A DNA stretch of 64,000 bases, taken from the NCBI RefSeq assembly GCF_036711975.1, contig NC_091973.1, positions 5,518,001-5,582,000 on the forward strand. Direction: 5' to 3'. Below, one piece after another: positions 12,619 through 23,757 of the stretch. Made by a program: the position numbers and the translations under genes. The notes under the pieces were generated by a model. It was given only the letters and a program-made list of their open reading frames with translations. It ran no database searches and was not told the origin of the DNA. Position 1 is the first letter of the stretch. The number at the start of each line of letters is the position of its first letter. This stretch comes from Onthophagus taurus (lineage: Eukaryota; Arthropoda; Insecta; Coleoptera; Scarabaeidae).

Positions 12619-13932
12619 TTAAAATTCATATTTTTTGTATAAAGCATTATTAACGCGAGAGGCAGGGGGTTTATTGATAATTTCAGATATAAAGTGGCCT
12701 ATTTTAACAAGTTGTTTCAGATCAATACCGGTTTGAGCACCTAATCCATGTAACATATAAACTAAATCTTCCGTGGCAACATTTCCGGTTGCTCCTTTCG
12801 CATAGGGACATCCACCCAACCCGGCTACCGAAGAATCAGCCACCGTGATACCCATCTAAAATTGAAATAATTTATCTTATTATCTTAACTGGATCAAGAA
12901 ATAATTTACTTCTAAAGCTGTTAAAACATTAACTAACGCTTGGCCGTAAGTGTCATGGCAATGAATAGCTAATTGGTTGGGGTTGGCAACATTTAAAACA
13001 TCTTTAACCATATTTTGAATTTTATTTCTAGTTCCAACCCCAATAGTATCGCCCAACGATACTTCATAACAGCCCAAATTTAACAAAGCCTCCGTTACTT
13101 TTGTTACAGCGGAAGGTTTCACATCGCCATCATAAGGACATCCGACAACACAAGAAACGTAGCCGCGTATTTTTAAATTATTCTTTTTGGCTTCATCCGT
13201 CACCGCTTTGATACGATTTACTCCCTCTTCTGCGCTACAGTTAACATTTTTCATGGAAAAGCCGTCTGAAGCCGAGGCGAAAACGGCTATTTCTTCGGCG
13301 CCGGCTGCAATCTAATTTTAGGTTGGGAATTTTTGTATGGAAACGTGGAACTTACTGCTTGCGCTAACCCTTTGGTATTCGGTACCAAAACAGGGTAAGA
13401 AATCCCGCGTTTCTTTGTTATTCCAGTAAAAACTTTTAAGTTATCACCCATTTGAGGTACCCATTTCGGACTGACAAAACTATAAATTTGAATAAAATGT
13501 TAAAGTCCGAGATTTCAATGAAATGTTGTGTTTTTTGTTTTCATTGTAATAATATAAGCAAAGAAACGGTTATGTTTATAAATATAAATGTTATTGAAAT
13601 GTAAGATTTCAATATTTTTTTAACGAAAATCATCGGTTAATATGTTTGGTGGTTGGAGGGTTGCTTACCTCGTAACTTCGATTGTCTTGAGGCCGGTGTC
13701 ACTGAGTTTATTTATAAGTTCTATTTTTGCGTCAGTCGGAACGGTCGTCGTCTCATTTTGCAGGCCATCCCTGGGCCCGACTTCGACGATCCTCACGAAA
13801 GAGCTATGCTGTTGGGTACGAGAAGTTAGGTTAATTATAACTTCAATACGGTTCCAATCGTACCTGACGGTTTCCGTCGAGTCGAAGCGGCCATCGGTGG
13901 CCAAAGAGGCGTTTGAACTGTCGAATAGGCAT
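12619..13932 (-). CDS. HMGCL: Hydroxymethylglutaryl-CoA lyase, mitochondrial, 323 aa
   Basis: The enzyme cleaves HMG-CoA to acetyl-CoA and acetoacetate in ketogenesis and leucine breakdown, inside mitochondria. Coding exons on the minus strand: 13932-13864, 13808-13669, 13479-13356, 13311-12910 and 12855-12619 (972 nt, all phases consistent). Family motifs run in order: [77 protein letters not shown] (metal-binding His pair) and the active-site glycine/cysteine loop [18 protein letters not shown]. The length is close to the human protein (325 aa). The start at 13932 is preferred because splicing a 55-bp intron (13809-13863) joins [20 protein letters not shown] to the core, an arginine-rich presequence typical of mitochondrial import. 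Reading through that intron would give an acidic, unlikely N-terminus. The C-terminus (ALYKKYEF) lacks the peroxisomal CKL ending. Other introns are 189, 44 and 54 bp. Confidence 0.95.
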
Positions 13933-14004
13933 TCCGTTGGAGACTAAACGACCAGAAATTGCTTTCAAATTTGAGGAACGCGTGTTGCTCGTAAACGATA
14001 ACAG

Positions 14005-14026
14005 GTGACGTCACATGTGACGTCAC
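14005..14026. promoter_or_regulatory. Perfect 22-bp palindrome with two CRE sites and an E-box
   Basis: The sequence is an 11-base half, gtgacgtcaca, followed by its exact reverse complement. It contains two consensus CREB/ATF sites (TGACGTCA) and a central CACATGTG E-box. It lies 73 bp upstream of the HMG-CoA lyase start codon and 17 bp before a TATA-like motif. It probably binds bZIP factors for HMGCL or a divergent transcript (inference). Confidence 0.7.
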
Positions 14027-14042
14027 GCCCCCCGAGATGCCT

Positions 14043-14051
14043 TTATAAATA
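14043..14051. promoter_or_regulatory. TATA-like motif readable on both strands
   Basis: Plus strand TATAAATA at 14044-14051; minus strand TTTATAAAG over the same bases. It sits between the double-CRE palindrome and the 3' side of the RBM24-like gene. On the minus strand it would place a start site near 14015, just upstream of HMG-CoA lyase. On the plus strand it would start an unidentified transcript near 14075. No plus-strand ORF of note follows. Confidence 0.4.
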
Positions 14052-14099
14052 GAGAGCGGACTGAGAGTTTTACGTAGTCGGGCTCAAATTCGAATAAAT

Positions 14100-15078
14100 A
14101 ATTGAAAACTCCTTTATAAATATTTATTTAACTTAACTATATTATAATCTTAGTAAATTTTACAAAATAATAACTATTGACATACATAGGTACAACTTTG
14201 TCGATATATAAATAAATGATGGCGCCTCCTATTCATCTTTATATTTCATCAAAAAGTATAAATAATAATATAATTAAAAATTGCTTTTTTCCTCAGGGCA
14301 ATAATAAACGTTGTTTTATTTTGCGCTGAGGAACAAAGCTAATAGATAGTAATAAAAGAGGTATCCTCTTAACAAATAATTATCAACTAGAATTTATTTT
14401 AACTATCCTAAACTTAGTAATCTTTGTATATAATAATTAGGACAGAAGATTTCTTATCTTTCCACAACGATTTGGCAAAAAATAAGTAACGCTTCGATTA
14501 TGTGCCGATGTTATCTAGTAGTTCTTTTGTATAGCAACAGCCCCCTGTGTTACAAAAAAAGGCACTAACCACCTGGACGGTTATGATTTTATTCTCTGAC
14601 TAGATTGCAGGCTGTTTAAGTACACCGTATCACAAAGTTTAAAACATTCAACCTTCGGATATAAGGCACCCTTTACCAATTTTTTTGTCCAGTTTTATAA
14701 CCATTTGACTAGCTAATATTTTGGTAAGGTTAACGAGTATTGTACGAATAAATAGCTACTCCTTTAATCCTAGTAAAGTAAATAAAAACGATCGCGATCA
14801 GACTAGACTTGCGCTAACAACTCAATTAGTTTATTATTAAATCGAGAATTGACTATCTAGTCTATACCTAATTTATGATAATTAGTTAATCGTGTTACAC
14901 TACCGAGATTGCACGTACCTTTGCAGACCAACAAGGAACTCAACTGCAAAGTCAGCGATCTTGAGTATCTGCTTTTAAATTATACATATTATCAAGTTGT
15001 GTAACTACTTCCCTTTGGAATAATCATCATTGGTTTCGTTCGTCGTCTTACGGGGGAATCTTTTACTTTAACCGTCAG
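14100..15078 (-). other. Probable 3' UTR of the RBM24/38-like gene
   Basis: AT-rich, no coding potential. The minus strand has an AATAAA (tttatt at 14123-14128) about 950 bp past the stop, so the whole stretch may be 3' UTR. Long AT-rich 3' UTRs are usual for RNA-binding protein genes. Confidence 0.4.
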
Positions 15079-18000
15079 TTACGGCAATCTTGCTTCCTGC
15101 ATGCTGGGCGCTTGCGCGGCTGCTGCCTGATAGGGTAATCCTGGAAATGCCGTCGCTGTTGCTGTTGGCAAACTTGGTGTTTGTGGCAGCGCATAAGTAT
15201 ATGGCATATATCCAGCACCTTCGACAAAAATAAAAATTAATTTCTTTCAAAAAAATTCTTTTGTAATTTAACATACCAGCTGCGCCTGCGTACGGTGTGT
15301 AAGCATCGAAACCGTTTGGATATTGTCCTGTGTAGGGGGCGGTTGCCGCAGCAGCCATTGCAGCAGCATTTTGGTATTCATAAAATTGCGAAGTAGCTGC
15401 TAATGCCGCTGCCTGAGAGAGTTGCGTGGCGGGTAGAGGCATTAATGTTCCAGGAGCTGTAGCCGCTAAATACGGCGACTGGTACATATACCCCGGCATC
15501 CTGAAAACGAGGGAGATTAGGGGAAGTCGACTGGAAGTTGGGGGAGCCCCAAAGCACAACACTCCAAAAAAAAAAATTAAAACCAAAGAACAATTGAAAG
15601 TGTGTACAACACGTGATTCTACGACAATGTCTAAATGAACTCAAAAATCATAAAATTAAAAAAAAAACATACGACTTCCGTTCTCGGTATTAGATAGAAA
15701 GGCGTTACTGTTGTTATATTAAAAACGACAACATCTATATAGAAAGGGGATATTTATAAAGAGAAGAAAAGAAGTTATTTCTCGAAGAGAGCGTCATTAG
15801 TGGAGTGAGGGTTAGAACAGAAAGGCGGCGACGTTTTATTTTCGATGCAGCAAATGTCGCGGCGGGTTTTATGCGTATGCCGGTTTATATATAGATATTT
15901 TATTTCCAAACTGGCCAATTTGGGCCGGACTGACAGCATTCGACGTAGAATGTTCAGGTTCCGTTTTCTCATTCGGGCCTAAATCACGAAAATTTCCCTC
16001 ATATTTAGAGCCGACACTAAGCCAAATTGACATATTCACCGTTGCCAAGTCTATTTCCGTTCTGCGCTCCATTCTTTCCAACAAAGTTCATTTCGGACTC
16101 CTCGCCGTGCTAAATTATTGATAAAAAGATCTTTCCAACAGATAAAAAATTATTTATTTTTCATTTAACAGCCTTTCCATTGTATTTATTAAACATGCGT
16201 GGGTCCTATCTTACCAAATTTCAATAACAACGTCACCATAATAACAGCATTCGATCGTGTATAATCACTCATTGTTGTGACCTTTTATGGTTTAGATCTT
16301 AAACAATTGGTACTTGCATAATTCTTCAAGAATACACTACAAAAATTTTATTACTCTTTTAACCACATTATTTTTTATGCGATTGTAAAATTAACATTAA
16401 AAATTTTTCCAAAAATGATTAATCCAAATCATTTAATTTTATTATATATGTATATGTATAATTTATGACAAATATTAAAATAAAACAGGAAATATAAAAT
16501 ATAACCTAATGTTCGCATCATCATTAATCGTATATAGAATAATAAAAAAAAATTAGATAGAGAAGTCTATTTCCCATGGCGTGTAATTTCATATAGCGCA
16601 TCGAAAGGGGGAAAAAGGGGTTATCAACACGATCTAAATCGGCGCGGAAATGTTTCTACCGGAGACCGGAAGCGAAAAATTGTAAAAAAAAAAACGGTAG
16701 AGCACGCGTCGGAAATATCCGGTGAACGGCGCAATCGTGAGCTCCCCTATCGCGGGGCGGCCAAACTAAACTCCGGATTTGCTCCGGGATTATCCAATGG
16801 GCGTTTATCCACCCCTTTGGAACCGCCTCCGGTTTGAAAGCGGCGGAGGCGGCAACCGTTCCCGAACCGTTTATTTCTGGTTAGGCGGTTAAAATGAAAA
16901 AAAAATCTTCTTGGCACGTGCCAAAGGATGCGTGGGCGCGAACGTCTCGTGTGACAGGACGAAGGATATCTTAGCAGCTGGTAAAATCCGAGTCTATTTT
17001 CATATCCGAACGAGTTTGTTCATTGGTTAAGATTTTTTTACAAACTCGAAAAGACGTCAAAAAGATTAAATTTAAGTTAAAAACCAACAAAAAAGTATTA
17101 AAATATTGTTATAAAATCTACAAGAAACTAAGTAGCTACGAACGGAAAGAAAAAAGAAAACTACAACAACATTAAAAAAAATTTGTTTCATTGAGAGAAA
17201 GATGCGCGTCGATTTGTCTTTTGAAATTCAAGCCATACACACTGCTCACTCACTACTTTGACCGTTTAACGTTGGAAAGGTCTTGTATATATTCACCGAG
17301 CTGCTTGTAACACAAGTGTTTGTCACTATTACGAAATCGTAAATCGGCGATCCGCTCCTGTTAATAAGCAACATCGACCAAGGTGAACTGTTAGCTGTTA
17401 GTGTTACATCTGCAGTGGTGAGTATATTAACAGATAAAAAATAAATAAATAAATAAAAACTCGTAAAATGTAAAAAAGGTACGAACATCAAGTAGTCAGC
17501 CCAAAAAAAAAAGAAAACCTCACAGCAAACAAGTAAGAGAGGTCCGATACCTCCGTGCAAAAGTTTTAATTATAAGTGGAACTCAACTAATCAAAAATAA
17601 ATTAAAAAAAATAAAAAAAAAGAAACCACACCCACACTCACAAACACTCAGCGTTGTACGTGTGAGAAACTAACTTCTGATAAAAGAGATTTGCGAGCTA
17701 CTTTCATCGCATTCCGGATAACCGAGAGTCAGCCGATAGCTAATCTGTAAATTATATTGAAGGTCACCAACATGTCTTCACTATGGCCACTTTATTTTTG
17801 GCGAACGATCGATTCGACGATTGCTTATATTTTTTTTAACTTCCGATCTTCTGGTTGCACTTACCCGTATTGTCCTGGTAGAAGAGTCGGGTATCCTGCC
17901 CTCACCCCCGGAAAGGGAAACCCTGTAACCAAACGCATTCGATCCGTTACGTTGCTTTTGGCTCTTTTAGTACCACATGTCTCTTTAAAGCGGAAGTCGC

Positions 18001-18963
18001 CACCACCTGGTCGACCCATACGACACGTGGTCTAGTCACGCTTTCTTGATCTAACTACTTTATAACCGTTAGAATTTGGGTTTTCATCGAAATTACAATT
18101 AAATGACCAGATAGTGTAGACAACGCAATCGATTTAGATCATTTAAAATTTTGACGGAGTAATAAAAGATGAAAATAGTTACATGCGTCATCAAATATTT
18201 AAAATGACTCGTCAAAATAAAATGGTTATATCAAAAAAGTAGTTTACCAAACAAACTTACCAGTTTGAACATTGCCTCTGGGTTTGGCCCCTAGGATGGC
18301 TAAATTAACGTTGGCTTTTCTGCCATCGATGATGGGATTAGGTTCCCTACAAGCCCTCTCGGCGGACTGTCGATCACCCATGATGACCTAGAAAGACAAG
18401 AGAAAAGACGTAAAATATCTCCGGGGGATTACCCCCAATATGAAATACAGACAAAGACAACAAAGACGAAATAAGTCTTTGTTTCCGATACTCACAAATC
18501 CATATCCTCTGCTCTTTCCGTTAGCCCTATCGGTGATGACGACGGCTTCTTCGATGTCGCCGTAAACGGAAAAATGTTCTCTTAGAGATCGATCGGTGGT
18601 GTGATAGGGAAGACCACCAACGAAAAGTTTTGTCCATGTGGTGTCTCGATTTTGAACGCTGGCACCATTCAGACCTGCTGGTAGGAGACCAAGACCTCCA
18701 ACGAGGCTATCTGCTTCGGTGGAGGTCGGGGTGGCGTTTTGCATAAGCATTGGGGCGGCTGAAACGGCTGCTGCGGTGGAGGTGGCGGCGACTTGGTCGA
18801 GCTGATTCTCCGTGGGTTGCGTCGCGGCGGCAGCCCTGGCGCTGGCGGCGCTGGCCTCGGTGGTCCTTGCGGTCCTGTTACCGAACGGATCTGGCCGGTT
18901 ACCGAGCGGGTTGACAATATTGTTTATATACTCTTTGGTGAAGTTGATCTTACGATCTCGCAT
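15079..18963 (-). CDS. RBM24: RBM24/RBM38-type RNA-binding protein, about 338 aa
   Basis: Single-RRM splicing and mRNA-stability factor of the vertebrate RBM24/RBM38 and nematode SUP-12 family. Minus-strand coding exons: 18963-18496, 18387-18261, 17922-17865, 15500-15277 and 15218-15079; phases 0, 1, 2, 1 agree and give 1017 nt. The RRM (residues about 110-190) has RNP2 LFVGGL and RNP1 KSRGYGFV, then [20 protein letters not shown] and [12 protein letters not shown], which is the family signature. Exon 3 is only 58 nt and encodes [19 protein letters not shown]. Exons 4-5 encode an Ala/Tyr/Pro-rich tail ending [10 protein letters not shown]. Before the RRM is an Ala/Thr-rich extension of about 110 residues, absent from the short vertebrate N-terminus. 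The frame stays open upstream of Met 18963 to a stop near 19000, with an AG at 18992-18993, so a further 5' exon is possible. The 3'-most acceptor (gtcgaag) is weak. Confidence 0.9.
15501..17864 (-). other. Intron 3 of the RBM24/38-like gene
   Basis: A 2.36-kb intron between the 58-nt exon and exon 4. It contains AT-rich stretches and a GC-richer block at about 16600-16900. I see no other coding exon in frame, but another small alternative exon cannot be excluded. Confidence 0.6.
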
Positions 18964-19236
18964 AAGTCTATCGTTGGTGCCTCGGAGCACTGAACAACCT
19001 CACACCACTAAACGGCACGTACTACCGCAACCCCACGATGCATCACCCGGCGAATGTCGTACGTGGAGGAACGTAGAGCGTGAAATGCGTGCCCACTCTG
19101 TGTGTGTGTGCGCCAACACTGCACTAAATATAGCCGCTTGCGACGCCGAACGTTTTCGTTCGCGTGCCTCTGCCCCGGTGGCTACCTCGGATCTAACCTC
19201 CGGGAGCATCGCAGAAGTGGTGTCTGCACGTCGGCT

Positions 19237-19257
19237 ACCACCACCACCACCACCACC
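19237..19257. repeat. (ACC)n microsatellite
   Basis: Seven ACC units in a GC-rich block just upstream of the RBM24/38-like gene, probably within its 5' flank or UTR. Confidence 0.85.
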
Positions 19258-19319
19258 GAGGAGGGGACCGAGGACCACGCGCGGGTACCGCACGACCTTC
19301 CTCGGAGGGGTGCATTATA

Positions 19320-21412
19320 ATTAACCCTCCCGTCTCACCCATCACCCCCGAAAAGGCCCCCTTCCCGTTGCCACGACAATTGAATCCCCGTCCCTCTTTG
19401 ATCTCGACTCTTCTAAATCATCCCTTATTATGCCCCCGTGTATATTTGTGTTTTCCCCTTTTCGAAAGTTTCAAAGAAAATTATCGTTGAATTTCATTCT
19501 AGATCATCTTCAAATTTATGTTTAAATCTAAAATCTTTATATGTTTCTTTATATACTTTCCTTCGAAAACTAAAATGTTTTAACCGGATTGTTTCGTTTG
19601 ACTGATCCGGAACAGCCATAATTTTAACCCCTGCAGCTTTTTGTACCCTCACATCTGCATCTTCGTTCGCTACTAGTTCTCCCCTCGGCTATGCGAACAC
19701 CTGGTTCATCCACGAGACCCTTTTGTTTGTTATGTTATTACACGCCACTATGATATTACATTTGAAATAAAAATTTTTCATAATACTTTATTATAAGTAT
19801 GCATATATATAAAATTATTATAATAAATTAATTTTATTTCTTATAATTCTCTAAATTATAAATTATTTTAATATTTTATATAATATATATTATATAAGCG
19901 ATTTTTCTAATAAATTTTTTTCGAAATGTCCGCCGCGTTAGTAACTCGTTTCTCACGTGTACTCACCTATAGATTCGACACGGAAAGAGAAATAAACTTT
20001 TTCTGTGAATCAAAGTCAGGACAATAGCGGATAACTTTAAACAGTTCACGTGCGGTTATTATAAACATTTCGAAAAAAATTTCGCTTCAGAATAATGCAT
20101 CCTTCAACCGTGTATATTATTTTAATATTTATATATATATTTTAATTATTTTATGTTAATAAAGTTTTGATTTAAAATAAAATTGTTTTATTTCTTATAA
20201 TTCTCTAAGTTGTGTACCCCCTGGATTGACGATGGATGTTATAACAGTTTTTTTTTTCGTGTTTAAAGCTACGGTTCATCTCCCCCTCGTTTGTCTGTCG
20301 AACAGCTGTTCCCTCCACTCAATGAACCCAACGCATAGTGCTTAATTATGATTTTTTTTTTCACATCATAGGAGATGCGAATGACATAGATCGAATTACT
20401 TCTACGCCGCGAAGATGTCGCTGTGGCGTCTAGACGCGGCCTTTAAACCTGTAGACGTATAAATAAATACTGGACTTTTGGAACTAGTCCACCGGTACCG
20501 GCGATTTCGAAACTACAAAGCCCGTTTTCTTAGCGCTTTCGGACCGTTCGGAAATAAACGGTGTGAATCTAGGTTTACACAGTTTACGTATCTGCTAATA
20601 CGGAAATAGATATCGTTATCTTTAGTACATTTTTTTTACATACGCAACGAGGTTGTTTTATTTTTTTTTATTACCGAGTTAAACGAAGTTTTCGAAGGAA
20701 ACCGTAACTGAAGGGAATTGTAGCGGAACGATTTTGATCCAAAAATACCGTGGCAGTGGGCAGGCCGATTTTCTTTAAAAACGACGAAATGAAATAGGGA
20801 CTATTTCTGTTAGTAGGAAGTAAAAAGGCGAACTGTATAGCCGCAGCTGTCGACGCCATCTGAAAAAGTTCCAGGAGATATTCCTGAACGCAGCTGCCGG
20901 CCGTTTGTTCAGGCGATTATTAATTTTAACACGTTCGCGAATAATTTAGATTAGCGATTTGTGGAAAACAAACAGTACCGCCCGAATTGCGTCCGCCTGT
21001 TGATTGATCCCTACTCATTTTTACTAAAGAAAACACGTGTCTCTGTCTTTTTTGACACAACATTAACTTTGTATAATCATTTATACTTAATTTACTTCAA
21101 ATATATTATTACTATTTATTATACATCATTAATTAAATATTAATTTTATTATTACATATGCATATAGTTTTTAATATAATATCGGTGTGGTATAAATTGC
21201 TTTTAAGTTTAGCGACCTCTGCTAAACTCAAAACAGAATATGTTCTATTTCAAATAATTAAGCCAAGGTCACTTGCGGCCGAGCCGTTACATTTAACACC
21301 TTATCAATACTAAATTGAATAAAACATACCCTGATGCCTCGGCCGCAAACGACCTCATCACAGAATAATCAAAAATGACACTGACGTCGATTCGTTTGAT
21401 GTTGGCGGCACC
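19320..21412. other. Spacer upstream of the RBM24/38-like gene
   Basis: No gene recognised. It holds a small MITE-like repeat (19912-20082) and, at about 21190-21370, sequence rich in a recurring motif 'ggccgcaa' / 'ttgcggcc' in both orientations. Confidence 0.4.
19912..20082. mobile_element. Short MITE-like element, 171 bp
   Basis: The ends are 17-bp inverted repeats, aaatttttttcgaaatg and its reverse complement at 20066-20082. The interior (cacgtgtactcacc.atagattcgacacgg ... agcggataactttaaacag) recurs at about 42690-42800 with clear similarity, so this is a dispersed family. No coding capacity. Confidence 0.7.
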
Positions 21413-21768
21413 CAAGATTTGTATATAAGAGGTTGTCTAATTCAAATTTTTAAAATAATGTAATTGAATTAATTTAATATATTTAGTGTGGTATATAATT
21501 AAAAGCAGTAGTAAAACGGAAAATAATTCAACTTAATTTTTGATAAAATTCACTTATCATTAAATAATTGAGGGAAACTAAAGTAGTAATAGATTTATGT
21601 TATCACTAGAGAAGACACTTCAACTCTCGCTAAACATGACCTTGAGGTTGCGCGCGCAATCCGTGGCCACTTACGTCACGAAACACTCCTGCTCTTGCCC
21701 CTCGCCCACAAACTAAAATCAAAGTATTACAGCATAGGAACTTAGACAACCTTTAACATATAAACGTT
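21413..21768. mobile_element. MITE, diverged copy of the 33988-34238 family
   Basis: It shares 'gtatataagaggttgtcta' near the left end. It also shares a long right block with the 33988-34238 copy, including 'cttacgtcacgaaacactcc', 'tgctcttgcccctcgccc' and 'agcataggaacttagacaa'. Ends are eroded and no target duplication is evident. Confidence 0.75.
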
Positions 21769-21886
21769 AAAAGTTTTGTGACCTCGATTTAAAACCCGCC
21801 ATCTTATCACGAGTTACCAAAAGCACAGAATCCAGGTCCGTTGAGTAAACATACTGTATAAGGTTATCTAACTCCCTATGGATAAT

Positions 21887-23757
21887 GCGGCTAAACCCAA
21901 ATGATTCTACTGGGTGTCCAGTAAGTAGGGACGAATTCGAATTTGGCGCCGTTTTGTTCTGTGACCGTTTTGCAGCCGTGGGTTTTTCATATTTGTTATC
22001 TTATAACCTTCCCATTAGTAGCCTGATCACTTTTGTTTGGTGAGCGTTGTTGTTTGACGTTTATTTTCGTCATGGAGCAGATGTCAATTAAGCAACGTAT
22101 CCAAGTAATAAGAAGTTATTACAAAAACAGTGAAAGTCCCACATCAACCGTTCGTGAATTGCGTGTGATACTCGGACGTAATGTTGCTCCAACCGAATCT
22201 ACAGTTCGTAAATTAATCCGTAAGTTTGAGACCACGGGCTCTGTTTCAAATGTTAAGAAAACGGGAAACTGTTCGAACACAAGAAAACATTGCTGTCGTG
22301 CGTGATAATGTAACCGAAAGCCCCAGGAGATTGATTCGCCGACGAGCCCAACAACTGAATTTTGTTAGAAAGATTAGAAAGAGACATTGCTTTGCTCAGT
22401 GGGTCTTGGCTCGACAAGCGGAGAACAATAACTTCAGAAAAGAATAATTTTCTCAGATGAGGCGCACTTCCACGTCAGTGGAGTCCTCAATACGCAAAAC
22501 TGCAGAATGTGGGGTACTGACAATCCGCGAGTGATTTTGGAAAATGAGATGCATCCACAACGCACGACTGTGTGGTGTGGGTTCTGGGCAGGAGGAATGA
22601 TCAGCCCATACTTTTTTGAAAATCATGAAGGAGCTGCCGTCACTGTGACCGGCGACCGTTACAGAAACATGCTTTCTGATTGGTTTTTCCCAGTTGTGGA
22701 TGAAAATGACGACTTTAGGTTTCAACAAGATGGTACGACATCCCGTGAAACGATTGCTCTGTTGAATGAAAAGTTTCCTCAAAAATTATCTCTTTGCGTG
22801 GCAACCAGGAATGACCTGCCAGATCATGCGATCTTACGACTTGTGACTTTTTTATAATTTTTCATAACTTATGTATGAAGGAGGGCGATGTTACTTAATA
22901 TGTTTGCAAAAAATTTTACATTTTCAATAAACTTTGTAAGATCTATAGCACTTTAATATTCGTCCCAACTTCCTGAACAGCCTTTAGTTCAGTATTACTT
23001 TTAGTGATAGTGTAAAACTAGAACTAACACCATACCTAGAATTAGAATCATTTGGGTTTAGCCGTCTTTAGAGACGTGTGGCTAAACCCAAATGATTCTA
23101 GTTCTAGGTATAGTGTTAGTTCTAGTTTTAATTGTTATGCAGCGCTAGACCAAGAACGTTCTAGGTCTAATGTAAGTTCTAGAGACAGTGTAAGTGTAAA
23201 AGTAGAACTAACACTGTACCTAGAATTAGAATCATTTGGGTTTAGCCGTCTTTAGAGACGTGTGGCTAAACCCAAATGATTCTAGTTCCAGGTATAGTGT
23301 TAGTTCTAGTTTTAATTGTTATGCAGCGCTAGACCAAGAACGTTCTAGGTCTAATGTTAGTTCTAGTGACAGTGTAAGTGTAAAAGTAGAACTAACACTA
23401 TACCTAGAATTAGAATCATTTGGGTTTCATTAGGTCTAATGTTAGTTCTAGTGACAGTGCAAGTGTAAAAGTAGAACTAACACTATACCTAGAATTAGAA
23501 TCATTTGGGTTTAGCCGTCTTTAGAGACGTGTGGCTAAACCCAAATGATTCTAGTTCTAGGTATAGTGTTAGTTCTAGTTTTAATTGTTATGCAGCGCTA
23601 GACCAAGAACGTTCTAGGTCTAATGTTAGTTCTAGTGACAGTGCTAGTGTAAAACTAGAACTAACACTGTACCTAGAATTAGAATCATTTGGGTTTAGCC
23701 GTCTTTAGAGACGTGTGGCTAAACCCAAATGATTCTAGTTCTAGATCTAGATCTAAC
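21887..23757. repeat. Hairpin-forming tandem array, 184-bp unit, interrupted by a mariner-like element
   Basis: Units start (at 'gtggctaaaccc') at 23078, 23262, 23531 and 23715. The spacing is exactly 184 bp, except for one interval of 269 bp that holds an extra 85-bp partial unit. Each unit is an imperfect inverted repeat: ggctaaacccaaatgattct at one end and its reverse complement at the other, with about 45-bp arms around a non-palindromic core ('ttgttatgcagcgctagac'). Unit junctions contain a second small hairpin, gtctttagagac. A stranded left piece (21887-21909) and a right piece (from 22987) were separated by the 1075-bp element. Short ORFs over the units are by-products of repetition. 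Confidence 0.9.
21910..22984 (+). mobile_element. mariner-like DNA transposon with broken transposase
   Basis: The 1075-bp element has TIRs of about 27 bp: left 'tgtccagtaagtagggacga', right reverse complement 'tgttcaggaagttgggacga'. TA lies on both sides (21908-21909, 22985-22986). The plus strand from 22072 encodes an N-terminal helix-turn-helix (MSIKQRIQVIRSYYKNSESP ... TVRKLIRKFETTG). It then keeps catalytic fragments with the first Asp in FSDEAHFHVSG and the second in FRFQQDGTTSRET. Frameshifts lie near 22250 and 22445. The protein breaks off shortly after the second Asp and no third catalytic motif is visible. Dead copy of an IS630/Tc1/mariner superfamily member; I cannot name the clade. 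Confidence 0.88.

Noticed and set aside
18812-19324. 170-codon plus-strand ORF over the RBM24/38-like 5' end
   Set aside because: It is antisense to the Ala/Thr-rich first exon and its flank; composition explains the open frame.
23052-23708. Three similar 65-67-codon ORFs (MGLAVFRDVWLNPNDSSSRY...)
   Set aside because: They arise because the 184-bp hairpin repeat is open in one frame; the repeat is palindromic and the ORF ends differ only by array breaks.
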